Shown here one piece after another: positions 35,001-45,961 of a DNA stretch of 64,000 bases. The notes below the pieces were generated by a model. The model searched no databases. It was given only the letters and a program-made list of their open reading frames with translations, and was not told the DNA's origin. Position numbers and translations under genes: made by a program. The stretch's first letter is position 1; each line of letters begins with the position of its first letter. The DNA comes from Populus alba. Lineage: Eukaryota; Streptophyta; Magnoliopsida; Malpighiales; Salicaceae. Location of the stretch: the NCBI RefSeq assembly GCF_005239225.2, contig NC_133288.1, positions 19,660,169 through 19,724,168 of the forward strand. Direction: 5' to 3'.

Positions 35001-38000
35001 TTTTTTTACTTTATATGCAATGAACTTTGATTTCCTAAACAAAAGTTTACATGCAGATGAAAAGGATATAGTAATGCCTATACATTTCTTTTTTAACATC
35101 CAACATATTTTTTTTCAAGTCCAAATAAATGAGCAGGGCTAGTTAAATAGTTTGCTCTAAAAATCATCCAGCATCAATGATGGAGAATGCAGAGCACAAT
35201 GAAATTGAAACGGGTCATTGTGTCCAATATTTAGCTAAAGTAAGAACAAAACATTTTCAGAGAATTAACAAATAAAACTGAAGCTCGCAAATGAAATCTA
35301 CTTTCATCTATAATAGATATGTGTTTTGCAATATATTGTTGGCTAGGTTAAATTTTTCTTAGCGCAAAAAAAAAAAATGCTATGATAATAAAAAAAAATT
35401 TAAAAGAGTTGATTCAAATGGGTTCAAGAAGTCCGGTTATTTTAATAACATGATTATATAAAACAAAGCCAAGGACAAAAAAAAACTAAAAAAAAATGAC
35501 AATGACTAATAGAAAAATAAATATTTGTTAATATTATAAAAAGACATCCTCTAAATATCCTTAAAAATTCTTGAAGATCTCATTTAATAAAAAGTAAAAA
35601 TTGAATGGAAATGAGATATCCTTATAAAGATAGAAAAAAATCAAAAAGCTCAATTATTAACGAATCAAATGTTGAAGGATACGAATTGAAAAAAAAACTC
35701 AAATTAAAAAAAGACAAAAAAACTTAACTTAAGCTAGCATGCTAAATTCATAACTCGGTTGTAAAGTCAAGATAACCCCACATAAAAAAAATTTGAATAA
35801 ATCTAAAATCAATTTCAAGAACCAATTTAGAATTAACCCAACAATTCTTGGTGGTTTATTGTTAAGTGCAATTAAATAACCATGGGCATAAGAGGTTGTA
35901 TAATAGGGCATTCTCATATAGAAAGGGATGGGAAGGTTTCCCCTTAAGAAAGAGGTGTTTAGGAACTAGTGATAGAAAATAAATGAAGATAAAATGCAAA
36001 ATTAACCCATCAGTTTATGAGATAAACTTGTTGAGGCAAGTTGGAGAATTATATTGTCAATTGGCTGAGATGAAAAAAGGAAAGCTAGAGGAGAGTGATC
36101 ATGAATCCATAAGTAATTTTAAGAGCTTGTTTCAGAATTAGCGTAATGATTATTAATGGGTAGCTGCTAATGTTATTGAACAACCATGGCATGGGATGTT
36201 CTTGTGTAGAAGATAACAATAGAAAATATAGACGTTTTGGAACTGATAATAGAATATATGTGTGCAGAGATAGATTGTAAAACTAACTTGTTGATTGATA
36301 ATGATAAACTTGTAGATGCAAGTTGAAAAATTATCTTGTCGATGGGCAAAGATGAAAGAGAAAAAAAAATATCATGAGAAAAGTGATCAAAAATCCATAT
36401 CTAATTTTAAGAACTTGTTTAAGAGATGTAAGTAGAAGAAGTGGTCTCTTAATTGAGGTCTACAAGAGAAATTTTATGAAGAATCTAATGTCGAAATTGA
36501 TTTTTTTTTATAATGCTATTTCATTCTTGTATTGGAATCAACTAACCAAAATTCAAAGAGAATAAGGAAGATGATACTAAAAGAGAAGATTTCAATGCAT
36601 AAATCTAGTATGTGATGACCCTAAGTATGGAAAATATGTTCATGTTACGTCATTTAAGTAGCACCACTACCACAACACTAGTAAAATAATGAGCAAATAG
36701 AATCTAATTTTAATAGTTAAAACACCCATAAGAAGGGAATCAAATTAGATGTGGTTTTTAGATGAGATTTTTTATGAAATATATTGTGGAAGCTCTACCT
36801 TACAGTGTTTTAGGACAATTCTAGAGCTTATAGGGTCAAAGTTGATTTTTTTTTATTCTCCATTAAAATATGTGAAGCAGATGTTAAAAAGTTTTTATTT
36901 TGGAAAAATTAGCACATTTCTTGTTAGTAATGATCAATATTAAAAATAAGTAAAAGAGATTGTTTGGTCCTTGTAGTGCGCTGGTTGAGTTAGAGTTTGA
37001 GAAGGTTGCTATAAGAGTTGTCACACATGATTTTCACCATAACAATAAGATTGGTTCAGTTATTAGAAAGACTGAGCATGTTGCTAGAAGGTATGATATT
37101 TTTAATGGAAAGTTTGATTATGTGAAGGGTTGACCACATTTGATTGGACTAACACATAATCAAGAAAAATTTTTTTTGAATTCGATGATGAGTTGTTTCC
37201 CACCCGAGAAAGCTGGTGCAATAGGATTTTTGTGACAAATTATTGGTTTTTTTAGTTTTTTCAATTCCTATATAGTTTAGGCAAATAGTTTCTTTATTGA
37301 TGTTTTTTTTCCTATGTAGTTTAAGGTATAAAATATTGTGCTCCGTAATTTTATTTTATTTAGTTATTTTAGAAATCCCTTGAATAAACCCATTAATAGT
37401 TATTAGAGTTCATTTGTCTTCAAGATAGACTATATATAGAATTATTTAGATTGTAGTTGAGAAAAAAAAATCAGTTATAAAATTTTTATGTGATGATATT
37501 ATATAACAAAATTATAAATTGTTTGTACTTTTTTTTTAGTTGTGTTGTTGTTTCCGTGTGCTTTGAGCAAGCTCAAGCTGCTTACGTCTGTTTGATTGCC
37601 GTTTCTTTAAAGTTGAACATATTCTTGGGTGGCGCCGCCAGCGAAGTTTCAAGTAACCAATGCAAAACCGAAATTCACGGTGTATTGACAATTCATTGAC
37701 CCATATCATCAGCGTAATCCAACAAAAGAGCTACTGTACTTAAAATAATTAGCTTTATTTTTGCAGGACCACCTCCACTAGAAGACTTGGCGCAAGAGGA
37801 CACGCACTACTCCCAAACCATATCGACCATCCTCCAAAGCTAACCGGAATGGCTGGCAGCAGAGCCATCGTCCATTGTTTACGAGGCACGCTACCACCAA
37901 TCAGCCTTTTCCAGGTGGACAAACCGCTCTGACCACCTCTACCACGTGTCAGTAGAGACAACCTCTCAGTGGCTCCTAAAATGCATTCTCTTTAGCGTAC

Positions 38001-38894
38001 CACACCTCCACAGCAAAAGCCGCGAAGACAATTCCCCAAAGTCACGTGACGGTGAAGCAGCCAGTCGGTTCCGCAAGGGGACCCCACAGGATGAGCTCAG
38101 TGCCAATCACGTGCTAGCAGAACGACGCCGGAGAGAGAAGTTAAACGAGAGGTTTATAATGCTAAGGTCGCTAGTGCCCTTCGTGACCAAAATGGACAAA
38201 GCATCAATATTAGGGGACACAATTGAATACGTGAAGCAACTCCGTCAAAAAATCCAGGATTTGGAGACGCGTAATAAACAGATGGAGAGTGAGCACCGCC
38301 CAAGATCGGTGGACCGTCCACAGAGGACTTCTACTTCCGATAGTTCGAAAAAGCAAAAGAGTGGGGTCACAGTGGTGGATCGGGCGAGCAGTCTTGGGCC
38401 TGTGCCAGATAAGAGGAAAATGAGGGTCGTAGAGGATAGTGCTGGAGGTGCTGCCAAGCCCAAAACGGTGGGGGCCTTGCCACAGCCAGAGCCGGTGGTC
38501 CATAAGGAGCCGGAGACCAGCGTAGAGGTGTCCATAATAGAGAGTGACGCATTGTTAGAGTTGGAATGTAGTTTTAGAGAGGGGCTTTTGTTAGACATAA
38601 TGCAAATGCTAAGGGAGCTCAGGATAGAAACCACCGCGGTGCAGTCTTCTCTGAACAATGGGATCTTTGCAGGGGAATTGAGGGCCAAGGTATGCCTTTA
38701 ATTTCTCCCATACAAAACACCTTCATCATCATCTTCTTCCTTTTCTTTTGTCTGTAAATACAAAAATATGAGAGCTATCTGCCTTGACTAACTCCATGAG
38801 TTTATGCTGGCAGGTGAAGGAGAATGTTAATGGAAAGAAGGTGAGCATTGTGGAGGTGAAGAGAGCAATACATAAAATAATACCCCATGATTGA
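30093..38894 (+). CDS. TT8: TT8-type (subgroup IIIf) bHLH transcription factor, interrupted by an in-frame stop
   Basis: TT8/AN1 proteins act in the nucleus with R2R3-MYB and WD40 partners to switch on late anthocyanin and proanthocyanidin genes. Eight exons join in frame: 30093-30196, 30388-30642, 32382-32478, 33540-33554, 33691-33747, 33849-34401, 37767-38689 and 38814-38894, for 694 codons. Residues about 10-190 are the MYB-interacting bHLH-MYC_N domain (ILVWGDGYYNGPIKTRKTVQ; SFSFPPGVGLPGKAY; TVVCIPLLDGVVEFGTTDKV). An acidic run lies near residue 245. The bHLH is at about 470-525 (NHVLAERRRREKLNERF with the H-E-R DNA-contact residues; MDKASILGDTIEYVKQL) and an ACT-like tail ends the protein. 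Codon 386 is TAA (37841-37843) in exon 7, where relatives have a sense codon (Gln by context, S-Q-P-E-W). As read, it yields 385 residues without the bHLH. All splice sites and frames are otherwise intact. Confidence 0.94.
30643..32381 (+). other. Intron 2 of the TT8-type gene, with two MITE-like copies and a (TA)n run
   Basis: Holds MITE-like copies at about 31378-31575 and 32139-32338 and a TA run of about 28 repeats at 32006-32061. The second copy shows the ends clearly: TGTTTGGG at 32141-32148 and CCCAAACA at 32330-32337. Confidence 0.75.
33540..33554 (+). other. TT8: 15-nt microexon of the TT8-type gene
   Basis: AGTGCTCGTGTACAG, flanked by TACTAG before and GTAAAT after, encodes SARVQ. 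Inserted between exons 3 and 5 it restores the continuous family sequence AILAK-SARVQ-TVVCIP and keeps phase 0. It lies in the MYC_N domain. Gene finders usually miss exons this short. Confidence 0.9.
34402..37766 (+). other. Large intron 6 of the TT8-type gene (3.4 kb)
   Basis: AT-rich. About 35935-36135 and 36190-36430 are a diverged tandem duplication (shared order: GGAACT-GATA, GATAAACTTGT-GCAAGTTG, ATTTTAAGA-CTTGTTT). A piece resembling the ~160-bp repeat (GAGTTGTGAATTAGCTCGGG) lies near 34930. No gene inside. Confidence 0.7.
37841..37843 (+). other. TT8: In-frame nonsense codon in TT8-type exon 7
   Basis: Counting from the exon 7 start at 37767 (phase completed by the last base of exon 6), TAA is codon 386. 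The frame then continues open for 308 codons through the bHLH domain to the true stop at 38892. A C-to-T change of a CAA codon explains it. Confidence 0.9.
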
Positions 38895-39490
38895 GTAGAG
38901 AGACTCTTACTACATATATCAAGGGGAAAACCAACTAGCTGACTTTTTCCTTTCTGATAAATTCTGCTAATTAGCTGTGCATAGCTTAGTATATTGTTCT
39001 GACCCTCGTTATGATCAAGTGGTTATCCCTGAAAAATGTAATATAAGTAAACAAAGCTTGTATGATATTCAGCAGATTACGAGAAAAGCCGACATTAAAT
39101 TGGCTTTCTATATATAGTGTAAATCAGACCAACCAATTTTCTTCCCTGCACTAACACAGAAGAAAGCAGCAGGATAAAAGAAAAGGGGAAAGAGAGACAA
39201 AATTAACAGCACAGGCAAAACTGCGTTGTAAATTGTACTCGAAATGCGCCAAACAAATGGAACGTCTTTTTTTTTTTTTTAACTAACAAAGCATTGCAAC
39301 TTGTCTGAGCATCATTTTATGCCAGTTTGCAGCATTTAGCACAGGGCGGGAACTGTTTAAGGTCTTTATCCTTTTAGCTTTTGGAGGTAGCCTCAAGCAG
39401 AAATTTCTAAAAACAATTATAATAGCCCCGACACCCGTTTTTTTCTTCTTCTAAATCGAATCGCCCACGCCTCTTAAAGACTAAAAAACC
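38895..39490. other. 3' flank of the TT8-type gene
   Basis: No coding signal. AATGTAATATAAGTAAACAAAG near 39035 is compatible with a polyadenylation region of the upstream gene. Confidence 0.5.
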
Positions 39491-39499
39491 AAAACAGAG

Positions 39500-39845
39500 G
39501 ATAAATTTCTCTTATACAAGCACCATAAGTCTTAACCCATCTCCAAACCCTAATTCCACCGTCAAAGAAACCCCTTAAGACCACTTGATCAAAGTGATTA
39601 ACAGAATACGAGATTAGCAAGTAAATTCCAAGAATCAACTCTTCATGTCTCTGCAGATATTGGGTATTAAGAATTTAGCTTTATTGGGCTCCCTCTCCCT
39701 CCCTCCCTCCCTCTCTCTCTCTGAAGAAAAAGACATGGATTCCTTTTACGATAAGTTCGTGGAGTCAAGGATTAACAAAGTTAAGTTGGGTGCAAAATGC
39801 ACAATAATGATAGACGGTTTTACTGGTTCTGGGAAAAGCCATACG
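39500..39845 (+). pseudogene. Kinesin motor-domain fragment (KIN-10/PAKRP2-like)
   Basis: Pieces of a kinesin motor follow in order but in different frames: VINRIRD (about 39595-39616; family VEVIGRIRDYP), LHVSADIGY then EFSFIGL (about 39635-39690), a CT-rich microsatellite, then SEEKDMDSFYDKFVES, INKVKLGAKCTIMI and the P-loop GFTGSGKSHT (canonical YGPTGSGKSHT). The match ends at 39845, and a MITE-like repeat starts at about 39852. Only the first fifth of the motor domain is present, so no function is possible. The match to the KIN-10 class is from memory of the segment before the P-loop. Confidence 0.78.
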
Positions 39846-39851
39846 GGATCC

Positions 39852-40060
39852 GTTTGGGATTGCAACCCAAATGGATATATGTCAAAATTTTAATTTTTTA
39901 ATTTTAATTTTTTTTTATTTTAATGTTAAAAATAATTTTTAAAAAATAAAAAAAATATTATTTTAATATATTTTTAAATAAAATATACTTTAAAAAATAA
40001 TACAACTTTAAAACTTTTTGATTTGCTCAAAGCAGCTAACCTGGTTGCCGCTTGGCTGTT
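39852..40060 (+). repeat. MITE-like repeat abutting the kinesin fragment
   Basis: Begins GTTTGGGATTG, like other copies with visible ends, then carries the ATTTTAATGTTAAAAATAATT core and A/T arms. Its left end coincides within a few bases with the loss of kinesin similarity. Confidence 0.65.
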
Positions 40061-40061
40061 G

Positions 40062-40093
<32 letters not shown>

Positions 40094-40919
40094 GAGAGTT
40101 AATAAATTTTGATGCAGGTTAATTGTAAATTTCTTGATTATAGACAGGGGCGGAGTTAGTAGTATTTAATAAGAAATGTCAAACATATATTATTAAAAAT
40201 TTTATTTATTTAAAAATAAAAATAATATATTATTCCATATTTAAATACTAAATAATAAAAAATTTAAAATATTTTGCACGGTCCGGCCACTGCTTCCCTC
40301 CACCTAGTTCCGTCCTTGGTTATGGTTTCTTAGGTAATTCTAAAGAAAATGAAGGATAAAACAGTAAAGGGTGGAAAGTTTTTTTTTATCTTTATAATAT
40401 TTAATATAAAAGATTTTTAGTTATTAATTGAAATATAATAATAATTCTATAAATAATTTGATTTTTATATGCCCTGGAATAAAGGGAGGATGTAAGGTTT
40501 TATAAATTTATAAAATGTAGGATATAAATAAAATGAAAAAAATAATTAAATTATATGATATAAAATATAATTTTTCATTATTTATTCTGTAGAGAAATAT
40601 TCAAAAGCTGATTTGCCAAATCATACATTTAGCTATTTTTTTACGCTAAATCATGTTTTATAAAATTTTGAAATTTTTTTGTATTTTAAATTAATTTTTT
40701 TTATTGTTAATATAAAAAAAATCATATATTTTTAAACAAAATATATTTTAAAAAATAATCGAATATATAATTATAAAGTAGAATTTTAGCAGCATTATTT
40801 ATAGAATTAGGCCAAGCCCAGTAATAAAAGCCCATTTCTCGTGGGCGCTCCCGTCCCTCCCAAACATCTATTCAAATAAGCCGAAAGGCGAAAGCATCTC
40901 TCAACCAAAGCGAACGACG
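40061..40919. other. AT-rich spacer and upstream region of the p31comet-like gene
   Basis: (TA)n at 40062-40089, a MITE-like stretch at about 40660-40790, then a GC-richer 100 bases just before the ATG at 40920. Confidence 0.5.
40815..40834 (+). promoter_or_regulatory. Pair of site II (TGGGCY) elements upstream of the p31comet-like gene
   Basis: AGCCCA occurs at 40815-40820 and 40829-40834 (TGGGCT on the other strand), about 90-105 bases before the ATG. Paired site II elements are TCP targets typical of genes active in dividing cells, which suits a mitotic checkpoint gene. Confidence 0.45.
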
Positions 40920-43149
40920 ATGGAAGGAAGCTCATCGGATATGGAGTTCACAGAGATCGAGACCAACGCTGACTCGATCGACAACTCAGTCATATTCCAT
41001 GTTATCAAAAGCGTTTTCGGTTTTGTTCTCTATATGCACCAGCAAATCCCTTCGTAAGTAACTTCTCTCTTCTGCTTCCCCTAATTCAATTTTAATTCTT
41101 CTCAAGAACGATAACTGATATTGCAGACGCCGATCAGGTTTTTATGAAATAATTTTTCTTAGTAAATTTTCCAAATTATACTGTTAATATGAAGGTATTG
41201 ATTAAGAGAAGGGAATTAGAAAATGCTCTAAGAAATCTTTTATTTCTTGATAATGCAGGATTTTTCAGGATATTAGTCTTGAATTTGATTCCTTGCAAAC
41301 AGAGTATAAAGAGCTGGTATGTTATCAACTACATATTATTTTTATTGTTATTGTTATTGTTATTGTTAGAAGCCAAAGAATTGTTATGTATAGGAGACGA
41401 CAATTACAAAAACTGAATTAAAGGCATCTGTTCGAAGAAATCACATTAGTAGAATGAGAGAGGTGAAACATGGGATTAAGAGACTGGAGAAATTGGTGAA
41501 CACAGTTGGTGGGCTCGAGAGTGCGTTGCAACTCATAATTAGTGAGGTTCTTTGCATCGAGGAAGTGATTTTAGTACTTGGGGCTAGTCCAATACGGCCC
41601 CAGCATGTCTATGAATTGTGCTTTTCGCGTGGAAATGCTGTCCCAAGAGATGATGGTGGTTTTGCTAAAAGCAAAGTTGCAGAAGGGCTTTCAAGAAAGG
41701 TTTGCCATATGTGTACCTATGTTATTTGTAATTTCATATTAAGTTGCAAATTTGACAAAATTTTATAAAATTTTGATAGGTCAAATGTCTTTTGACAGGC
41801 TGTTCGTGCATTGATCTCGAAGGGTGCTGGATCTAGTTCGTATCCAGGTATCTGGTAAAGCTTGTCCTGTCATTATTAGTTAATCTGCTGGGAGGAAACT
41901 CTGATGTTTCCGTGTTTCTTTATTTCCATAGGTCCTACTAAATTGTTTCTGTTGATTAAAGCTCCATCTTCTTTCAACTTGCCCCTGCATTTTCTTCCAA
42001 AACGTGACTTCAGATACAGTAAAAAGGTATAGATCGAGCTAACCAAAAAGCTTTGTTGTGCTTTTAGTTGCATGAGTTTTACTTTCTGAGATATTATATA
42101 TCACTTTAAGAAACAACCACTATTGCAATCATACTAAAATCATGCATCCTACTTTGCTTAGAAATAAATCCACTTATTCTTACTGCTGAATTGGCTAGCA
42201 ATGTTTTGATCTTTACAATACTCTAATGGAACAATCATGTTGATGAAACAATGAATTTCATACAAAGACGTTAATTTTGGCTGCATTCTCTTTTTTGCAT
42301 GCATGTTCCGTCCTTGTATGAGGCACATCTTACATGTTTTAACTGATGTCTTCAGAACAGTTTCTGATTGTCACCAAAATAAAATATCTCTGAGATCATA
42401 GAATCAGTGCTTCTCAGCCGTTGTCATTATTGGAAGGCCGCCTATCATATTCTTAATCTGATTTTTTAGATCAAGGGCAATCTTGCATTAATATCATATG
42501 ATTGTTTTGTTTGATTGCATTTTTGGGCAGATTGTGCCTTCCAGGCTGCAAATTAAGTGTAGAAAAGTTCTGGAAATGGATGCTCCTGAATGTGGTTCTC
42601 AAACCAGCAGCTCCAGAAATTCGAGAGAATCTGCTTCAAATGATTTAATCTGGTATGGGACAATGACTGCTGTTTTGATATCATCAATAGGTTTTCTATT
42701 ATCTGAACTTGAGCTTCAATTCTATAGTAGAAGATTGACAACCCATATCAGTTGAATAATTTGAAGAGCAGAAAATTAATTAACATTAATAATGAGTGAA
42801 CCACCCCAAAATGATTTAGTGGATAGATTAGTTTTGTCAGCTTCATGGTCAGAAATGAGTAAGGTAGGGAAAATACAATCCAGCATCGTTTGGTCTGTGC
42901 CTCTTGCAATTCCAGAAAAGAAAAGGCCCCTTTCTTTTTATGTAATAGAATGTTTTAACTTTACAAGTTTCATAATCTAGAAACTGAGGAGAATTGAAGC
43001 AATTTCTGACACCGGCTTCTTGATGCTGTATGAGATTGTATGGGTCACGAGATAATTTCACATCATAAAGTAAAGTGAGTTTCTCTCGCAGGTTTCAATG
43101 TCGCCATGTAGTCAAGGGCCTTGCATTCAAGATCCCAACAGAAGAATGA
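40920..43149 (+). CDS. p31comet-like MAD2-binding protein (MAD2L1BP family)
   Basis: p31comet binds closed MAD2 and related HORMA proteins and, with the PCH2/TRIP13 ATPase, takes apart checkpoint and meiotic HORMA complexes. Seven exons join in frame: 40920-41053, 41259-41316, 41394-41699, 41799-41847, 41932-42026, 42531-42652 and 43092-43149, giving 273 residues. Recognised parts are FHVIKSVFGFVLYMHQQIPS (about 30-45), DISLEFDSLQTEYKEL, GIKRLEKLVNTVGGLESALQ, LGASPIRPQHVYELCF, SRKAVRALISKGAGS, FNLPLHFLPKRDF and the C-terminal WFQCRHVVKGLAFKIP, ending EE. This C-terminal block mirrors the 'safety-belt' end of the family. Length fits plant orthologues. The family name rests on remembered similarity; it could be called only 'plant COMET-like' until searched. 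Confidence 0.82.
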
Positions 43150-43717
43150 CAGTGTTTTCATCATTGTAGAGCAGCTTTTCTTGTGCCTCTTCTGATCATG
43201 CTTCCCTTAAAATACAATACACCTATGCAGCAGCGTTTGTAAGTAACTGTCCTTATCTTATCTGTAGTCAAATTTGTTCACCAGCCTTGACAGTAAAAAA
43301 TTCTGCAGATCTGTGATGCATTACTACTCGACTAGAAATTTGATGTTTGGTAGCTTCCCTTGGTATTCTTACTCGACTAGAAATTTGTATGCTATCCTTA
43401 TGCTATTTGCTTGACCTTTTAGTTTACAAGATCATCAATCAGACGATCAAAATATAGCTTGTTAATATAATACCCACCAGAGACTTCAATCCTATCATTG
43501 GAAATTTTTTCAAGATTAAACCCAGTGCTGTCCTACCAATATCTTACTTGCATGCAAGCTATAAAAGAAGTCTCATGCCAATGAAGCTTCGGATAAACAA
43601 TAAAGGAGATAGCGTGCTGTTATTATTATTCAATTTACATTGTACAAGATATTTAACAGCGCAACATAATGAGAGCTCTTGCTTTTATGCACTGTGACAT
43701 GGCAGTCCCTTTGGGGA

Positions 43718-45552
43718 TTAATAAGTCCACTCTTTGGGAAGAAATATCTCTGGTGAAGAATTCTCATTATTTAATGCAACAGCGCATTGTGCTGACACGT
43801 CCTTGCTCTTTTTATTCTTGAAAGAATTGCAGTCTCTGCCTTTTGATTTATTTTTGGCATCTGCAATAAGACAATAGCTGGCAACAAATTAATCATAAAG
43901 CCAAGAAAAGCTATACGCATAGAAGAGAAGAGCAAAAAGGCTAGCCTAGCCTAACCTTGCCGGGGTGATAAGTGCAAGCCTATTTCATGCACATTGATAT
44001 TTAGAGCTTGAACAACACGTGCGGGGAGGAGAACAGGAGCGCAAGCTGCACAATCAAGAAAGACAGGACATCAGTTATGATGTTTTCAGTGCCTCTTCAT
44101 TTTAGCAGGATCACAGTTGTGGTATCAGACGTTCGCGTCATTCCATCAAAGATGCAGTACCTGGCTTCTTGCTAGATTGCATGTTGGTTCCTGCCCTTTG
44201 TGGAAGAAAAACTCCAGTCCCTGATGATTTTTTACCCGAATCTAGAAAAACAGCTTGCATTCCAGGGCCCCCCGATGCCCAGTTAGTGGCGTATTTTGTT
44301 CTACAACCGGGTCTTGGGCTGGACTTTGGGCGCTGATAGAACACAAGCAGGTGGGGTTATAAAGTTTCATTACTGGAGTCCACAGATATTTTAAAGGAAT
44401 ATTTTTAAATGATGATATCTTCTATACTTCTATTATTTAGCAAAATTGGTTTCAGAGAAGAGATTTACGACCTCGGTCGTTAACAGAAAGAAAGAACCAC
44501 TATGAAAACACTCAAAAACATTTTACTGTAAACCCTACAGTATTTCACCCGAATTAGTGCAATAAAATCATTTAGAAGGTCTTGCTCTCTGCAGGATATT
44601 ATTCTATGTTATCAGTAAGCATCTTGGTTTTCTCCTCTTTTTCGTGGTTAAAAACGTATACGGTCGGCTACTCAACTCCCTCAGAATTTTTTAAAAAAAA
44701 ATATATGATCCAGTGTGTTTACATTAATTTGTGTGATGTTTTGTGTAAAATTGTCTTCCATCTTTATCTTAACTCACCATCCGTGGGATCGAGTTGGGTA
44801 CATAGGCCTATGTGATTTGGTTCTTTGAGAAAACTTTCTATATATCACGTATGATGACAAATCGGAAGAATTCCGATACCAACGGCAAGCCGCTTCTCGG
44901 AAAGCCGCTTTTGACATATCCCAAATTCTCAAGCTTATCTCACCATCAACCACAATAATTTATCCATATATAATCCCGAGTGACAGAGGGAAAAAAAAAT
45001 AATGCATGTCGTTTTGGTTTGTAACTGTTGAAAATTAATACCACTTATTTGCGAGGACAAGAGGCTACTGACATTATCGTAACCCACTCATCTATAAGCA
45101 GTCCTATCACGTTTTACCTGCAGTCTAGTAGCCATCTTTCTATTAATTGCATGTCCTGTCTTTCAGATTTCATGCATGCGTGTAAGAAATGACACGCCAT
45201 CAACATTCATGTCTCTATTCCATCTAACGTCTCTTCCTTCCACCTTAATTACACCAAAATGTAGAAGCGTGCAAAGGACCCTTTGAAGCGATAACATCAT
45301 CATCGAGACTCTTTGCTGGGGGCGCTAAATCAAGGCCATAAATGGTTGAAAACCGATCGAATGGCCATTAGGCTTCAAAATCAATCATACATTCACTTTC
45401 ATTTCCTAGTTATTGGGTTATGGACGTTTAAGCAACCAGAAGCTAGCATTCGCTTAAGTGAAACCCTGACTTCAGTAGCATTAATTAATCATATTATAGC
45501 AATATATAATTTTCCTCAATATTCAATAAACGAAAACAAACGTTTGAACTGA

Positions 45553-45598
<46 letters not shown>

Positions 45599-45961
45599 CT
45601 TTCTGGAAGTGGAAGCAACAAGAAGGAAAGAAGCGCATACCTGTGGATGTGGGTCTTGAGGCAATTTGGGAAGACTGTGATATTGATGGTGGTGGTGGTG
45701 GTGGTGGTGGTGGTGGTGTTGCTTCACATATTCCTAAAACAAAACATGGCCCCGAAACTTCAAAAACAAAAACTTAGAAACCTAAAGAGTAAAGACAGAC
45801 AAAAACTTGAACTGTGATTCATTTGAATGATAATATTTGTGTATCATGTGTACGTGTATATATTATACCTTGGAGTCCCATATAGCCTCATCTAGAACAT
45901 GAGAAGGTAGGCATGAAATTGCTTCTTCAAATCCAACTTCTCCATCGTCAATACCGGCCAT
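43718..45961 (-). CDS. Conserved plant protein of unknown function with poly-His tract
   Basis: Five exons join in frame on the minus strand: 45961-45869, 45733-45641, 44332-44161, 44045-43956 and 43860-43718, giving 196 residues. It starts MAGIDDGEVGFEEAISCLPS; exon 2 begins EYVKQ, then 11 consecutive His coded mainly by CAC, then QYHSLPKLPQDPHPQ. Exon 3 has RPKSSPRPGCRTKY, WASGGPGMQAVFLDSG and GTGVFLPQRAGTN. Exon 4 has ACAPVLLPARVVQALN and exon 5 ends SPEIFLPKEWTY. I recall this motif set (MQAVFL...GTGVFLP...LLPARVVQAL...LPKEWTY) from a conserved family of unknown function in flowering plants. No signal peptide, membrane helix or catalytic motif is visible. The His run coincides with a (GGT)n microsatellite and may vary in length. 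Confidence 0.82.
45554..45593. repeat. (TA)n microsatellite in intron 2 of the poly-His gene
   Basis: About 20 TA repeats within the 1.3-kb intron between exons 2 and 3 of the minus-strand gene. Confidence 0.95.
45687..45719 (-). repeat. Coding (CAC)n microsatellite
   Basis: On the minus strand a run of CAC codons ending in one CAT codes for the 11-His tract. Trinucleotide unit keeps the frame whatever its length. Confidence 0.95.

Noticed and set aside
38245..38688. 147-codon minus-strand frame opposite TT8 exon 7
   Set aside because: It is the antisense shadow of a GC-rich coding exon whose plus strand has clear bHLH family sequence.
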